DNA from: Kitasatospora phosalacinea
Lineage (GTDB): Bacteria > Actinomycetota > Actinomycetes > Streptomycetales > Streptomycetaceae
Direction: 5' to 3'
NCBI RefSeq assembly: GCF_030268885.1
Contig: NZ_BSSA01000004.1
Coordinates: 1-64,000 of the forward strand
DNA length: 64,000 nt
Below are positions 26,726 to 34,932 of the stretch, in pieces. The notes under the pieces are model-generated. The model worked only from the letters and a program-made list of their open reading frames with translations, made no database searches and was not told where the DNA came from. Each line of letters begins with the position of its first letter. Positions within the stretch are counted from its first letter, which is position 1. A program made the position numbers and the translations under genes.

Positions 26726-28207
26726 ATGGCCCTGTTCCTGGTGGTGACTCATGGCAGCGACGGCGACGTGCTGCCGTTCGTCGGTCTCGGTGCGGCGCTG
26801 GTCCGGGCCGGTCACCGGGCGGTGCTGCTGACCCACGCGCCGTACCGCTCGGCGGCGGAGGGCGCCGGTCTGGACTTCGCTGCGATCGACGGCGAGACCG
26901 AGTTCGAGAGCGTGCTCGCGGACACGCCGGGCCTGCTGGGGAGCGCCCCGCACCAGGCGGGCTGGGCCGGGTTCTACCGCCGCAACGCCCTGTTCGAGCA
27001 GATCGCGGCCGAGTGCCGCACCCTCGCCGACCTGCACGTCCCGGGCGGGACGGTGCTGGTCGGACGGCACACCTCGGCCGTCTCGGTGCGGTTCGCCGCC
27101 GAGCTGCTGGACGCGCCCGTCGCCTGGGTGGCCCTCGCACCGACGCAACTGCTCGCGGTGCCGGTCGCCGCGTACCTGTACGGCGCCGAGCTGGCCGCCG
27201 GGCTGCAGGAGGTCCGCGACGGCCTCGGCCTGCCCGAAGTGCCCGACTGGCGGGCCTGGTTCACCGGTGCGGACGCCGAACTCGGCCTGTGGCCCGGCTG
27301 GTTCGACGCCGCGGGCCCGCGCGCCCCGGCCCGGGTCTCGCTGACCGGCTTCCCGCTCGCCGACACCTCCGCCCGCGCGCTGGGGGCCCGACCCCCCTCC
27401 TCCGACGACCCGTTCGACGGTCTCCTCCCGATCGGGACGCGTCCCGTGCTGGCCACCGGCGGGACGGGGCGGATGCTGGCCGCCGACTACTACCCGGCGC
27501 TGCTGGCGGCCGCCGGGCGGACGGGCCTGCCGACCCTGGTGGTGGTCCGGCACCGCGACCTGCTGCCGGACGCGCTGCCGGAGAACGTCCGCTGGTCGCC
27601 GGGGCTGGACTTCGCCCGGGCGGTGCCGCACGCGGCGGCGCTGGTGCACCACGGGGGCATCGGCACGCTGGCCCGGGCGCTCGCGGCCGGCACCCCGCAG
27701 GTGCTGATGGCGGACGGGGTGGACCGCCCGGACAACGCGGCCCGGCTGTCCCGCCTCGGCCTGGCCCGCACCGTACCGGCCGACCGCTGGCGCACGCCGG
27801 AGCTCGCCGCGGCGATCGGTGCGGCGGCGGCCGACCACGACCTGCCGCTGCGCGCGGCCGCCGTCACCGGCCCGCAGCGTCCGACGGAGGCCCTGGACGC
27901 GGCGGCGGCCCGGCTGGCGGGGCTGCTCACCGACCCGCCGCGTCCCCGGGCGCTGCGCGGTTCCTCCGCCGCCGACCGGGCGCTGCACGGCCTCTCGCCC
28001 GCCGACCGGGCCCGGCTGCGCGAACGGCTGCGCGAACGCCTGCACGAGCGGCGCGCCGCCGCGGCGCCCGCCACCGCGCCACCCACTGCCGCGACACCCA
28101 CCGCCGCGACACCCACCGCCGCGGCGCCCGCCACCGTGACACCCACCGCCGTGACACCCACCTCCGTGACACCCACCGCCGCGCCCGCACCGGAGGAGGC
28201 GCGATGA
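26726..28207 (+). CDS. GT1-family glycosyltransferase (MGT type)
   Basis: A 493-residue GT-B enzyme. The first ~400 residues have the macrolide-glycosyltransferase layout: an N-terminal ATHGSDGDVLPFVGLGAAL-like acceptor domain (here VVTHGSDGDVLPFVGLG), then the nucleotide-sugar signature HHGGIGTLARALAAGTPQ at residues 308-325 with the usual PDNAARL later. It probably adds a sugar to the peptide or acyl product. The last ~90 residues are odd: an Arg-rich helix (LSPADRARLRERLRERL) and a low-complexity Ala/Thr/Pro/Val tail encoded by tandem repeats. It follows the carrier gene by 7 bases and overlaps the next gene (ATGA). Confidence 0.88.
   Translation: MALFLVVTHGSDGDVLPFVGLGAALVRAGHRAVLLTHAPYRSAAEGAGLDFAAIDGETEFESVLADTPGLLGSAPHQAGWAGFYRRNALFEQIAAECRTLADLHVPGGTVLVGRHTSAVSVRFAAELLDAPVAWVALAPTQLLAVPVAAYLYGAELAAGLQEVRDGLGLPEVPDWRAWFTGADAELGLWPGWFDAAGPRAPARVSLTGFPLADTSARALGARPPSSDDPFDGLLPIGTRPVLATGGTGRMLAADYYPALLAAAGRTGLPTLVVVRHRDLLPDALPENVRWSPGLDFARAVPHAAALVHHGGIGTLARALAAGTPQVLMADGVDRPDNAARLSRLGLARTVPADRWRTPELAAAIGAAAADHDLPLRAAAVTGPQRPTEALDAAAARLAGLLTDPPRPRALRGSSAADRALHGLSPADRARLRERLRERLHERRAAAAPATAPPTAATPTAATPTAAAPATVTPTAVTPTSVTPTAAPAPEEAR
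28078..28184 (+). repeat. 15-base tandem repeats within the GT1 gene
   Basis: Imperfect copies of GCGACACCCACCGCC (variants with GTG for GCG) encode ATPTA/VTPTA units near the C-terminus of the glycosyltransferase. The tract is in frame and looks like a flexible linker or an area of slippage rather than an independent element. Confidence 0.8.
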
Positions 28208-29556
28208 GGATCCTGCTCGCCCAGAACCTGATCCACCTGCCGTCGCACGGCGGCGCGAACCGTTCCAACCGGCTGCTGCTGGAGCGGCTGGCCGCGCGCG
28301 GACACACCTGCGAGGTGGTCGGCCCGCTGACCGGCGCGCTGGCCACCGTCGAGCCCGGGCGGGCCGTCCGGGCGCTGGTCGAGCGCGGTGCGGCGGTCCG
28401 CTCCGACGACGGGGGCACCGTCGTTTACACCCACCACGGCGTCACGGTGCACGCGGTGCGCTCGCCGTCCCTGCTGCCGCGCACCGTCCGCGCGGTGGCC
28501 GAGCGGCTGCGTCCGGACCGGACCCTCGTCCCGGGCGACGACCCGGGTCACCTGATGCTCGGAGCGGCGCTCGGCGCGACGCCGGACCGGGTGGTGTACC
28601 TGGTCCACACGATCCAGCAACTCCCTTTCGGACCGGGGGCGTTCCACCCGAGCGAGGCCGGGACGCGGTTGGTGCGGCGGGCGGCCCGGCTGGTCGCGGT
28701 CAGCGACGCGGCCGCCGCGTACCTGCACGAGCACGCGGGACTGACGGCGGAGGTGGTGCGTCCGCAGGTGTACGGGACGGGCCCGTTCCCGCTCCACGGG
28801 CGGCCCGGGCAGGGAGCGGTGACGATGGTCAACCCCTGTGGGTACAAAGGCATTTCGGTGCTGCTCGGGCTGGCCGACGCCCGGCCCGAGGTGCCGTTCC
28901 TGGCCGTCCCCACCTGGGGCGCGGACGCCGCCGACCGGGCCGAGCTGGCGCGGCGGCCGAACGTCACGGTGATCCCTCCGGTGGACGACATCGACGAAGT
29001 CCTGTCCCGGACAAGGGTGTTGCTGATGCCCTCGCTGTGGGACGAGACCTTCGGCTACACCTGCGTGGAGGCGATGCTGCGGGGCGTGCCGGTGCTGGCT
29101 TCGGCGGTCGGGGGGCTGCTGGAGGCCAAGTTGGGCGTGCCGGGCTCGCTGCCCGTCCGGCCGGTCACCGCGTACCGCCGCGAGCCGGGCGCGGCCCGTC
29201 CCGAACCGGTCGTTCCCGCACAGGAGTTGGGGCCCTGGCTGGCGGCGCTCGACGCGCTGCTGGACGACCCGGCGCACTACGCGCGGCAGTCCGCCGCGTC
29301 GCGCTCGGCCGCGCTGGCGTTCGTCGACGGCCTCGACCCGGACGCCTTCGAACGCTGCCTGGCCGAGCCGCTGCCGCCCGGAGCACCGCTCGGAGCACCG
29401 TCCGGAGCACCGCTCGGAGCGCAGCCCACCGGAACCGCGGCCCCGCTCGACCGCGCCGCCGCGCTGCGCCTGCTGGCCGCCCGCCGCCGGAGCGCCGCCC
29501 CGAACGCCCCCACGAACACCGCCACCACGACCGCCGCCACCACGACCGAGGAGTGA
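28204..29556 (+). CDS. GT4-family glycosyltransferase
   Basis: A 450-residue GT-B enzyme with GPGT-style acceptor loop (LPSHGGANRSNRLLLERL), a donor half with MVNPCGYKGISVLLGLADARP, and the retaining-GT E-x7-E signature in ETFGYTCVEAMLRGVPVLAS. This is a retaining GT4-type fold. The last ~65 residues are not part of it: repeated GAPLGAPSGAPLGA, then DRAAALRLLAARRRSA, then a Thr/Ala tail. The middle piece resembles the N-terminal linkers of NRPS condensation domains in this same cluster. The start overlaps the GT1 stop (ATGA). A second sugar transfer is the likely role; donor unknown. Confidence 0.85.
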   Translation: MRILLAQNLIHLPSHGGANRSNRLLLERLAARGHTCEVVGPLTGALATVEPGRAVRALVERGAAVRSDDGGTVVYTHHGVTVHAVRSPSLLPRTVRAVAERLRPDRTLVPGDDPGHLMLGAALGATPDRVVYLVHTIQQLPFGPGAFHPSEAGTRLVRRAARLVAVSDAAAAYLHEHAGLTAEVVRPQVYGTGPFPLHGRPGQGAVTMVNPCGYKGISVLLGLADARPEVPFLAVPTWGADAADRAELARRPNVTVIPPVDDIDEVLSRTRVLLMPSLWDETFGYTCVEAMLRGVPVLASAVGGLLEAKLGVPGSLPVRPVTAYRREPGAARPEPVVPAQELGPWLAALDALLDDPAHYARQSAASRSAALAFVDGLDPDAFERCLAEPLPPGAPLGAPSGAPLGAQPTGTAAPLDRAAALRLLAARRRSAAPNAPTNTATTTAATTTEE

Positions 29557-29561
29557 CCGCC

Positions 29562-31640
29562 GTGCTGAACCCCCCGCCCGGCCCGGAGCCGGACGACGCG
29601 GACCTGGCCGCGCTGCTGCTGATCCGGCACGTCGAGCTGGCGCTGCTGCGGCTGTTCGGCGAGGGCCTGGTAAGCGGCACCACGCACACCTGCCTGGGCC
29701 AGGAGTACGTGCCGGTGGCGCTGGCGCCGCTGCTGGGCGCGGCGGACATGGTGTTCAGCAACCACCGCGGCCACGGCCACTACCTGGCGCTGACCGGCGA
29801 CGCGGAGGGCCTGCTCGCCGAGGTGCTGGGGCGGCAGGGCGCGGTGTGCGGCGGCGCGGGCGGCAGCCAGCACCTGTACACCGACGGGTTCCTCTCCACC
29901 GGCGTGCAGGGCGAGAGCCTGCCGGTCGCGGTCGGCGCGGCGCTGCGCCGGGCCCGGGACGGGGCGGGGGCGCTGGCGCTGGCGTTCGTCGGGGACGGCA
30001 CCTGGGGTGAGGGCGCGGTATACGAGGCGCTGAACCTGGCGGCGCTGTGGCGGGCCCCGCTGGTCGTGGTGGTGGAGCACAACGGCATCGCCCAGTCCAC
30101 GCCGACCGAGCGGCAGTTGGCGGGCAGCATCGGGGCCCGGGCGGCGGCGTTCGGCATCGCCCACCACCGTTCGTCGACGAGCGAAGTGTCGTCGCTGCGC
30201 GCCGAGCTGGCGCCGCTGCTGGAGCAGGTGCGGTCCGGCGCGGGCCCGTTGGTGGTGGAGCTGGACGTCCCGCGGCTGGGCCCGCACAGCAAGGGCGACG
30301 ACACCCGGGGGGCGGAGGAGCTGGCCGTCCTCGGTGCGCGCGACTGGTACCGGGTCCGGGCGGGCGCGTCCGAGGAGCGGTTCGCGGCCTGGGACGCCAA
30401 GCAGTCGGCGCTGGTGGAGGCCCTGGTGGCGGAGGTGGTGTCCCGCCCGCCGTCGGACGGCCGGGCCCGCACCGCGTCCACGCCCCCCGCCGTACCGGAG
30501 AACGCCGTACCGGAGAAGCCGGTGCCGCAGAACGCCGTACCTGCGAACCCCGTGCCGCAGGACGCCGTACCGGAGCGGGTCGCCGAGAACCTGAACCGGG
30601 CGCTGCACGAGCTGATGGCCGCCGACCCGTCCGTGCACCTGCTCGGCGAGGACGTCTCGGACCCGTACGGCGGGGCGTTCAAGGTGACCCGGGGCCTGTC
30701 CACCCGGTTCGGCGAGCGGGTGCGGTCGACGCCGCTGAGCGAGGGCGCGATCACCGGGGTGGGCGCGGGCCTGGCGCTGGCCGGGGAGCGTGCGGTGGTC
30801 GAGATGATGTTCGGCGACTTCGTCACGCTGGCCTTCGACCAGTTGGTGAACTTCGCCGCCAAGTCGGTCTCCATGTACGGCCGCCGGGTGCCGGTGCCGC
30901 TGCTGGTGCGCTGCCCGGTCGGCGGGCGGCGCGGGTACGGGGCGACGCACAGCCAGAGCCCGCAGAAGCACCTGACGGGCGTCCCCGACCTGGACCTGTA
31001 CGAGCTGAGCCCGTTCCACGACGCGGTGCCGCTGGTGCGGCACGCGCTGTCCACCGGCAACCCGTCGGTGCTGTTCGAGGACAAGGTGCTGTACACCGAG
31101 CGGCGGTTCACCGGCGACACGGTCGACGAGGTGCTGCACTGGCGGCTGGACGGCGGCTCGGCACTGGGATCGGCCCTGGGCACCGCCGTGGTCGGCCCGG
31201 CGGGCGTGGAGCGGCCGGACGCGGTGGTGATCGCCCCGGGCGGCCTGGCCCGGCGGGCGGTGGGCGCGCTGCGCACGCTGCTGCTGGAGGACGAGCTGTG
31301 CGTGCGCCTGCTGGTCCCGGCCCGGCTGTACCCGCTGGACGCCGACCGGTTGGCCGAGCTGTGCGGGCGGGCCCCGGCGGTGGTCGTGGTGGAGGACGGC
31401 ACCCCCGGCGCGGGCTGGGGGACCGAGGTGGCGCAGGCGCTGCACACCCGGCTCTGGTCGGTGCTGCGGGCGCCGGTGCGGGTGCTGACGGCGGCGGACC
31501 GGCCGGTGCCCGCGGCGCCGCACCTGGAGGACGAGGTGTTCGTCCGGGACGAGGACATCCGGCGGGCGGTCCGCGCGCTGGCGGAGCAGGTGGCGACGGA
31601 ACGCGGGTCGACGGAGTGCGGAGAGGAGCGGTGGCGGTGA
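29562..31640 (+). CDS. fused 2-oxoacid dehydrogenase-type E1 (alpha-beta), NapB-like
   Basis: Thiamine diphosphate enzyme of 692 residues. Residues 1-305 are E1-alpha-like (HRGHGHYLALTGD; TPP motif GDG at 144-146 ending in EHN at 172-174). A linker of repeated Val-Pro units (PENAVPEKPVPQNAVP) joins residues ~340-692, which are E1-beta-like (LGEDVSDPYGGAFKVTRGL, TPLSEGAITGVGAGLA, CPVGGRRGYGATHSQS). Housekeeping E1 subunits are normally separate or AceE-like. A fused E1 near an E2 and a free carrier matches NapB of naphthyridinomycin. It probably makes an acyl unit (glycolyl from a ketose phosphate) for transfer to the carrier. GTG at 29562 is chosen for its AGGAG spacing of 8; GTG at 29553 overlapping the GT4 stop is the alternative. 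Confidence 0.85.
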   Translation: MLNPPPGPEPDDADLAALLLIRHVELALLRLFGEGLVSGTTHTCLGQEYVPVALAPLLGAADMVFSNHRGHGHYLALTGDAEGLLAEVLGRQGAVCGGAGGSQHLYTDGFLSTGVQGESLPVAVGAALRRARDGAGALALAFVGDGTWGEGAVYEALNLAALWRAPLVVVVEHNGIAQSTPTERQLAGSIGARAAAFGIAHHRSSTSEVSSLRAELAPLLEQVRSGAGPLVVELDVPRLGPHSKGDDTRGAEELAVLGARDWYRVRAGASEERFAAWDAKQSALVEALVAEVVSRPPSDGRARTASTPPAVPENAVPEKPVPQNAVPANPVPQDAVPERVAENLNRALHELMAADPSVHLLGEDVSDPYGGAFKVTRGLSTRFGERVRSTPLSEGAITGVGAGLALAGERAVVEMMFGDFVTLAFDQLVNFAAKSVSMYGRRVPVPLLVRCPVGGRRGYGATHSQSPQKHLTGVPDLDLYELSPFHDAVPLVRHALSTGNPSVLFEDKVLYTERRFTGDTVDEVLHWRLDGGSALGSALGTAVVGPAGVERPDAVVIAPGGLARRAVGALRTLLLEDELCVRLLVPARLYPLDADRLAELCGRAPAVVVVEDGTPGAGWGTEVAQALHTRLWSVLRAPVRVLTAADRPVPAAPHLEDEVFVRDEDIRRAVRALAEQVATERGSTECGEERWR

Positions 31641-32914
31641 CGGTGACCGAGTACCGGATGCCGAAGGTCAACACCAACGACGCGGCGTACACCCTGCTGG
31701 GGTGGCTGGTCGAGGACGGCGGGAAGGTCGCCGAGGGCGAACCGCTGCTGGAGGTGGAGACCTCGAAGGCGGTCGAGGAACTGGCCGCACCGGCCGACGG
31801 GCTGCTGGAGCTGCTCGTCCCGGCGGGTCGCGAGTGCGCACCGGGCGAGCTGCTGGCCCGGCTGCACCCCGACGCGTCCTCCCTGGAGGAGGCCCGGCGG
31901 CCTCCGGCGGCGTCCGCCGACTCCCCGGCGCCGAGGGCCGGGGGACCGGTCCTGACCGCCCCGGCCAGGGCCCGGCTGGCCGAGCTCGGCATCCCCGAGG
32001 CGGCGGCGCTCGCGCTGGACGTACCGGTGGTGCGCCGCGCGGAGGTCGACCGACTGGCGGCGCGACTCGCGGCGACGGAGCAGGCGACGACCCCGGCCGC
32101 GGCCGCGGAGCCGCTGGCGGAACGGTCCGCCCCCACCCCGCGGAACCCGGGAGCACCGCAGGCTCCCGAAGTACCGCAGACCCCGCAGTCGCTGCAGGCC
32201 CCGGCGGACCCGCCGGGGACGGTGCTCGCCCCGCTGTCCCGCAACCAGCGCGCCGTCGCGGCAACCGTCACCGCCTCGCACCGCGAGGTGCCGACGGCGT
32301 TCACCGCCGTGGACGTGGACGTGACCGACGCGCTCGCCGCCGGACGCCAACTCGCGGCGTCGGTCGGCAGTTTGGTGGGCCTGGCCGAGCTGACGGCGGC
32401 CGCGCTGGCCACCCGGCGGGCCACCGATCCGGCCTGCTTCGCGGCGCTGACGGCCGACGGGACGGGCACCCGGCTGGTGCCCGGGGCGCACATCGGGGTG
32501 ACCTTCGAACTGGGCGCGGGCCTGTTCGTCCCGGTGCTGCACGACGCCGACCGTTCGTCGCTGGGCGAACTGTCCCGGGCCATGATGGGCCACCGGATGG
32601 CCGCACTGCGCGGCGCCTTCCGCGACCGCGACCTGCAGGGCGCGAACATCACGCTGACCCTGCACACCGATCCGGGCGTCGCCCTGGCCCTGCCGGTGGT
32701 CTTCCCCGGCCAGGCCTGCGCGCTGTCCCTGGCGGCCCCGCGCACCGCCGTCCTGCCCGACCCGGACGGCACCGGCTTCCGGACCCGCAGCCTGGTGCAC
32801 CTGGGCGCGGCGTTCGACCACCGGCTGCTGAACGGCCGCCAGGTGGTCTCCCTGCTGACGGGCATGAAGGCCCTGCTGGAGGCCCCGCACCAACTCGCCG
32901 GGGACGCCCGGTGA
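31637..32914 (+). CDS. lipoyl E2-type acyltransferase, NapD-like
   Basis: A 425-residue E2. The lipoyl domain is residues 1-80 with the modified lysine in VETSKAVEE (Lys44). A degenerate subunit-binding domain follows (VLTAPARARLAELGIPEAA), then an Ala/Pro linker, then the catalytic domain (~205-425). The active-site motif is FDHRLLNGRQ: the usual DHRxxDG has Asn for Asp. The catalytic His remains. It would pass the E1-made acyl group from the lipoyl arm to the carrier's phosphopantetheine. The GTG at 31637 overlaps the E1 stop (GTGA); a GTG six bases earlier is less well spaced. No E3 gene is present; the cell's own could serve. Confidence 0.85.
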   Translation: MTVTEYRMPKVNTNDAAYTLLGWLVEDGGKVAEGEPLLEVETSKAVEELAAPADGLLELLVPAGRECAPGELLARLHPDASSLEEARRPPAASADSPAPRAGGPVLTAPARARLAELGIPEAAALALDVPVVRRAEVDRLAARLAATEQATTPAAAAEPLAERSAPTPRNPGAPQAPEVPQTPQSLQAPADPPGTVLAPLSRNQRAVAATVTASHREVPTAFTAVDVDVTDALAAGRQLAASVGSLVGLAELTAAALATRRATDPACFAALTADGTGTRLVPGAHIGVTFELGAGLFVPVLHDADRSSLGELSRAMMGHRMAALRGAFRDRDLQGANITLTLHTDPGVALALPVVFPGQACALSLAAPRTAVLPDPDGTGFRTRSLVHLGAAFDHRLLNGRQVVSLLTGMKALLEAPHQLAGDAR

Positions 32915-34932
32915 ACCCGCCCGACCGCATCCTCGCGGCACCCCCGACGCCCGCCCCCGCCACGGCCCCGCCGGAAACCCCCGCCCCGACCCTCGCCAGC
33001 GCCACCACCCCACCGGAATCCCCCGCCACCGCCGCCACCCCGCCGGGGCCCGCCACCGCCGACCGGCGCGCCCTCGCCGCGCGCCTGCTCGCGGCCCGTC
33101 GGCAGGCCACGGCCGTCCGTGGCGTGCCCCGGCTGCCGCGGGACGGCCGTCCGGTGGTGTGCTCGGCGGAGCAGCGTCGGCTGTGGCTGGCGGAGCGGAT
33201 CGGCGGCCCGGTCGCGTCGCCGCCGGTGACGGCGGGCCTGGCGCTGGAGGGCCCGCTGGACCTGGACCGGCTGACGGCCGCGCTCGCCGCGGTGGTCGAC
33301 CGGCACCCGGTCCTGCGGACGCGCTACGCGGAGGTCGACGGCGAGCCCGTCCAGTTCCGCCCCGAGGAGCCCCTGACCGCCGCCCGGGCCTCCTCGCTGA
33401 TCGACTTCCTGGACCTCTCCTTCGCCCCGGAACCGGAACGCGAGGCGCTGGCCGCCGCCCTGGCCGTGGAGGCGGGCGGGTACCGCTTCGACCTGGCGAC
33501 GGGGCCGATGCTGCGGTTGACGGTGCTGCGGCTGGCCGCCGACCGGCACCGGCTGCTGCTGGTGTGCCACCACATCGCGGCGGACGCCCGCTCCGCGGAC
33601 CTGCTGACCGCCGAGCTGGCCACGGCGTACCGCACCGACGACACCCCGCCCGCGGACGGCACTCCGTCCCCCACCGGCACCGCCCCGCCGCGCGCCGGCA
33701 CCACCCCGCCGCCCGCCGACGACCGCCCGCAGTACGCGGACTACGCGGCCTGGTCCCGGTCCCGCCTGGACCGCGTCCTGCCGGAGCGCCTGGCCTACTG
33801 GCGGCACCTGCTGGACGGCGCTCCCCCGGTGCTGGAGCTCGGCCTGGAGACGCCGGAGTCCCCCGGCGGCAGTGACCGCCGTACCGCGACGGTCTCCGCC
33901 CGGGTGCCCGGTGCGGTGGTGGAGCGGCTGCGGGCGGTCGGTGACGGGGCGCGGCTGACGGGGCACACGGTGCTGCTGGCCGGGTTCCTGGTGCTGCTGG
34001 CGCGGTGTGCGGGGCGCCGGGAGGTGACGGTAGGCGTGGTGTCGGGCGGCCGCCCGCACCCCGAACTGGACGCCGTGGTGGGCTGTTTCACGGATCTGCT
34101 GCCGCTGCGGGTGTCGCTGGCGGACGATCCGGCGTTCCGCGCGTTCGCGCCGCGGGTCCGGGAGGCGCTGGCGGCGGGGTTGGCGCAGGCGGCCCCGTTC
34201 GACCGGATCGTGTCGGCGGTGGCCCCGCGCCGCGCGCCGGGGGTGCACCCGCTGTTCCAGGTGCTGTTCGTGGAGCGCACGGAGGTCGCGGCGGACGGTC
34301 CGGGTGCGGGCTGGGGTCCGGAGCTGGACGCGGCACCGTGGGGGCAGGAGGTCGACGGCAGTGCGTACGACCTGGTGCTGGCGGCGGGGGTCGGGCCGGA
34401 GGGCGCGGAGCTGGTGCTGACGTACCCGTGCGAGCGGTTCGCGCGTACGGCGGTGGCGGGGTTCGCGGACGCGCTGGTCGAGTTGCTGGCGCTGCTGGCC
34501 GAGCGTCCGGAGGCCGCGCTGAGCGGTGTCCGGACGGCCGGGCCGTGGCGTCCGCCCGTCCCGCCGCCGACCCGTCCGGCCCGTCCGGCCCGCCCGACCG
34601 CTCCGACCGCTCCGACCGCCCCGACCGCTCCGGGCGCTCCGACCGCGGCGGAGCGTCCGGGAGCGGAGTGTCCGGAAGCGGAGCGCGAACCCGCCGGCCC
34701 GGTCGCGGAGTTGCGTGCGCTGTGGGGGGAGGTCCTGGGCCGGGAGGGGGTCGGCGACCACGACGACCTGTTCGCGCACGGCGGGGACTCGCTCGCCGTG
34801 GTGCGGATCGCCGCCCGGATCGTCGAGCGGTTCGGCGTGGACGTCCCGGCCTCGGCGTTCTTCGAGTCCCCCACCCCGGCCGGCTTCGGCGCCGTGCTGG
34901 CCCGTCTCACCGAGGAGCAGCAGCATGCCTGA
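32911..34932 (+). CDS. NRPS didomain: condensation-PCP without adenylation domain
   Basis: A 673-residue protein. After a Pro/Thr-rich segment and a DRRALAARLLAARRQAT helix comes a condensation domain (residues ~75-520). Its core motif is HHIAADA (His220-His221), where the consensus HHxxxDG has Ala for Gly. A PTA-repeat linker follows, then a PCP domain with DLFAHGGDSLAVV (Ser627). No adenylation domain lies between, so its PCP must be loaded by another A domain or serve as a waystation. The GTG start overlaps the E2 stop (GTGA); the stop overlaps the next start by 8 bases. Confidence 0.9.
   Translation: MNPPDRILAAPPTPAPATAPPETPAPTLASATTPPESPATAATPPGPATADRRALAARLLAARRQATAVRGVPRLPRDGRPVVCSAEQRRLWLAERIGGPVASPPVTAGLALEGPLDLDRLTAALAAVVDRHPVLRTRYAEVDGEPVQFRPEEPLTAARASSLIDFLDLSFAPEPEREALAAALAVEAGGYRFDLATGPMLRLTVLRLAADRHRLLLVCHHIAADARSADLLTAELATAYRTDDTPPADGTPSPTGTAPPRAGTTPPPADDRPQYADYAAWSRSRLDRVLPERLAYWRHLLDGAPPVLELGLETPESPGGSDRRTATVSARVPGAVVERLRAVGDGARLTGHTVLLAGFLVLLARCAGRREVTVGVVSGGRPHPELDAVVGCFTDLLPLRVSLADDPAFRAFAPRVREALAAGLAQAAPFDRIVSAVAPRRAPGVHPLFQVLFVERTEVAADGPGAGWGPELDAAPWGQEVDGSAYDLVLAAGVGPEGAELVLTYPCERFARTAVAGFADALVELLALLAERPEAALSGVRTAGPWRPPVPPPTRPARPARPTAPTAPTAPTAPGAPTAAERPGAECPEAEREPAGPVAELRALWGEVLGREGVGDHDDLFAHGGDSLAVVRIAARIVERFGVDVPASAFFESPTPAGFGAVLARLTEEQQHA
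34570..34645 (+). repeat. 9-base tandem repeats in the C-PCP linker
   Basis: Repeated GCTCCGACC-like units encode the PTAPTAPTAP linker between the condensation and carrier domains. They stay in frame and are part of the coding sequence. Confidence 0.75.

Noticed and set aside
28078..28184. Short tandem repeats resembling a CRISPR-like array.
   Set aside because: The 15-base units are contiguous, lack spacers, stay in frame and encode a low-complexity protein tail.
28420..28430. TTA in the GT4 gene as a possible bldA-dependent leucine codon.
   Set aside because: The triplet is out of frame (GTT TAC). No in-frame TTA was noticed in the cluster genes.
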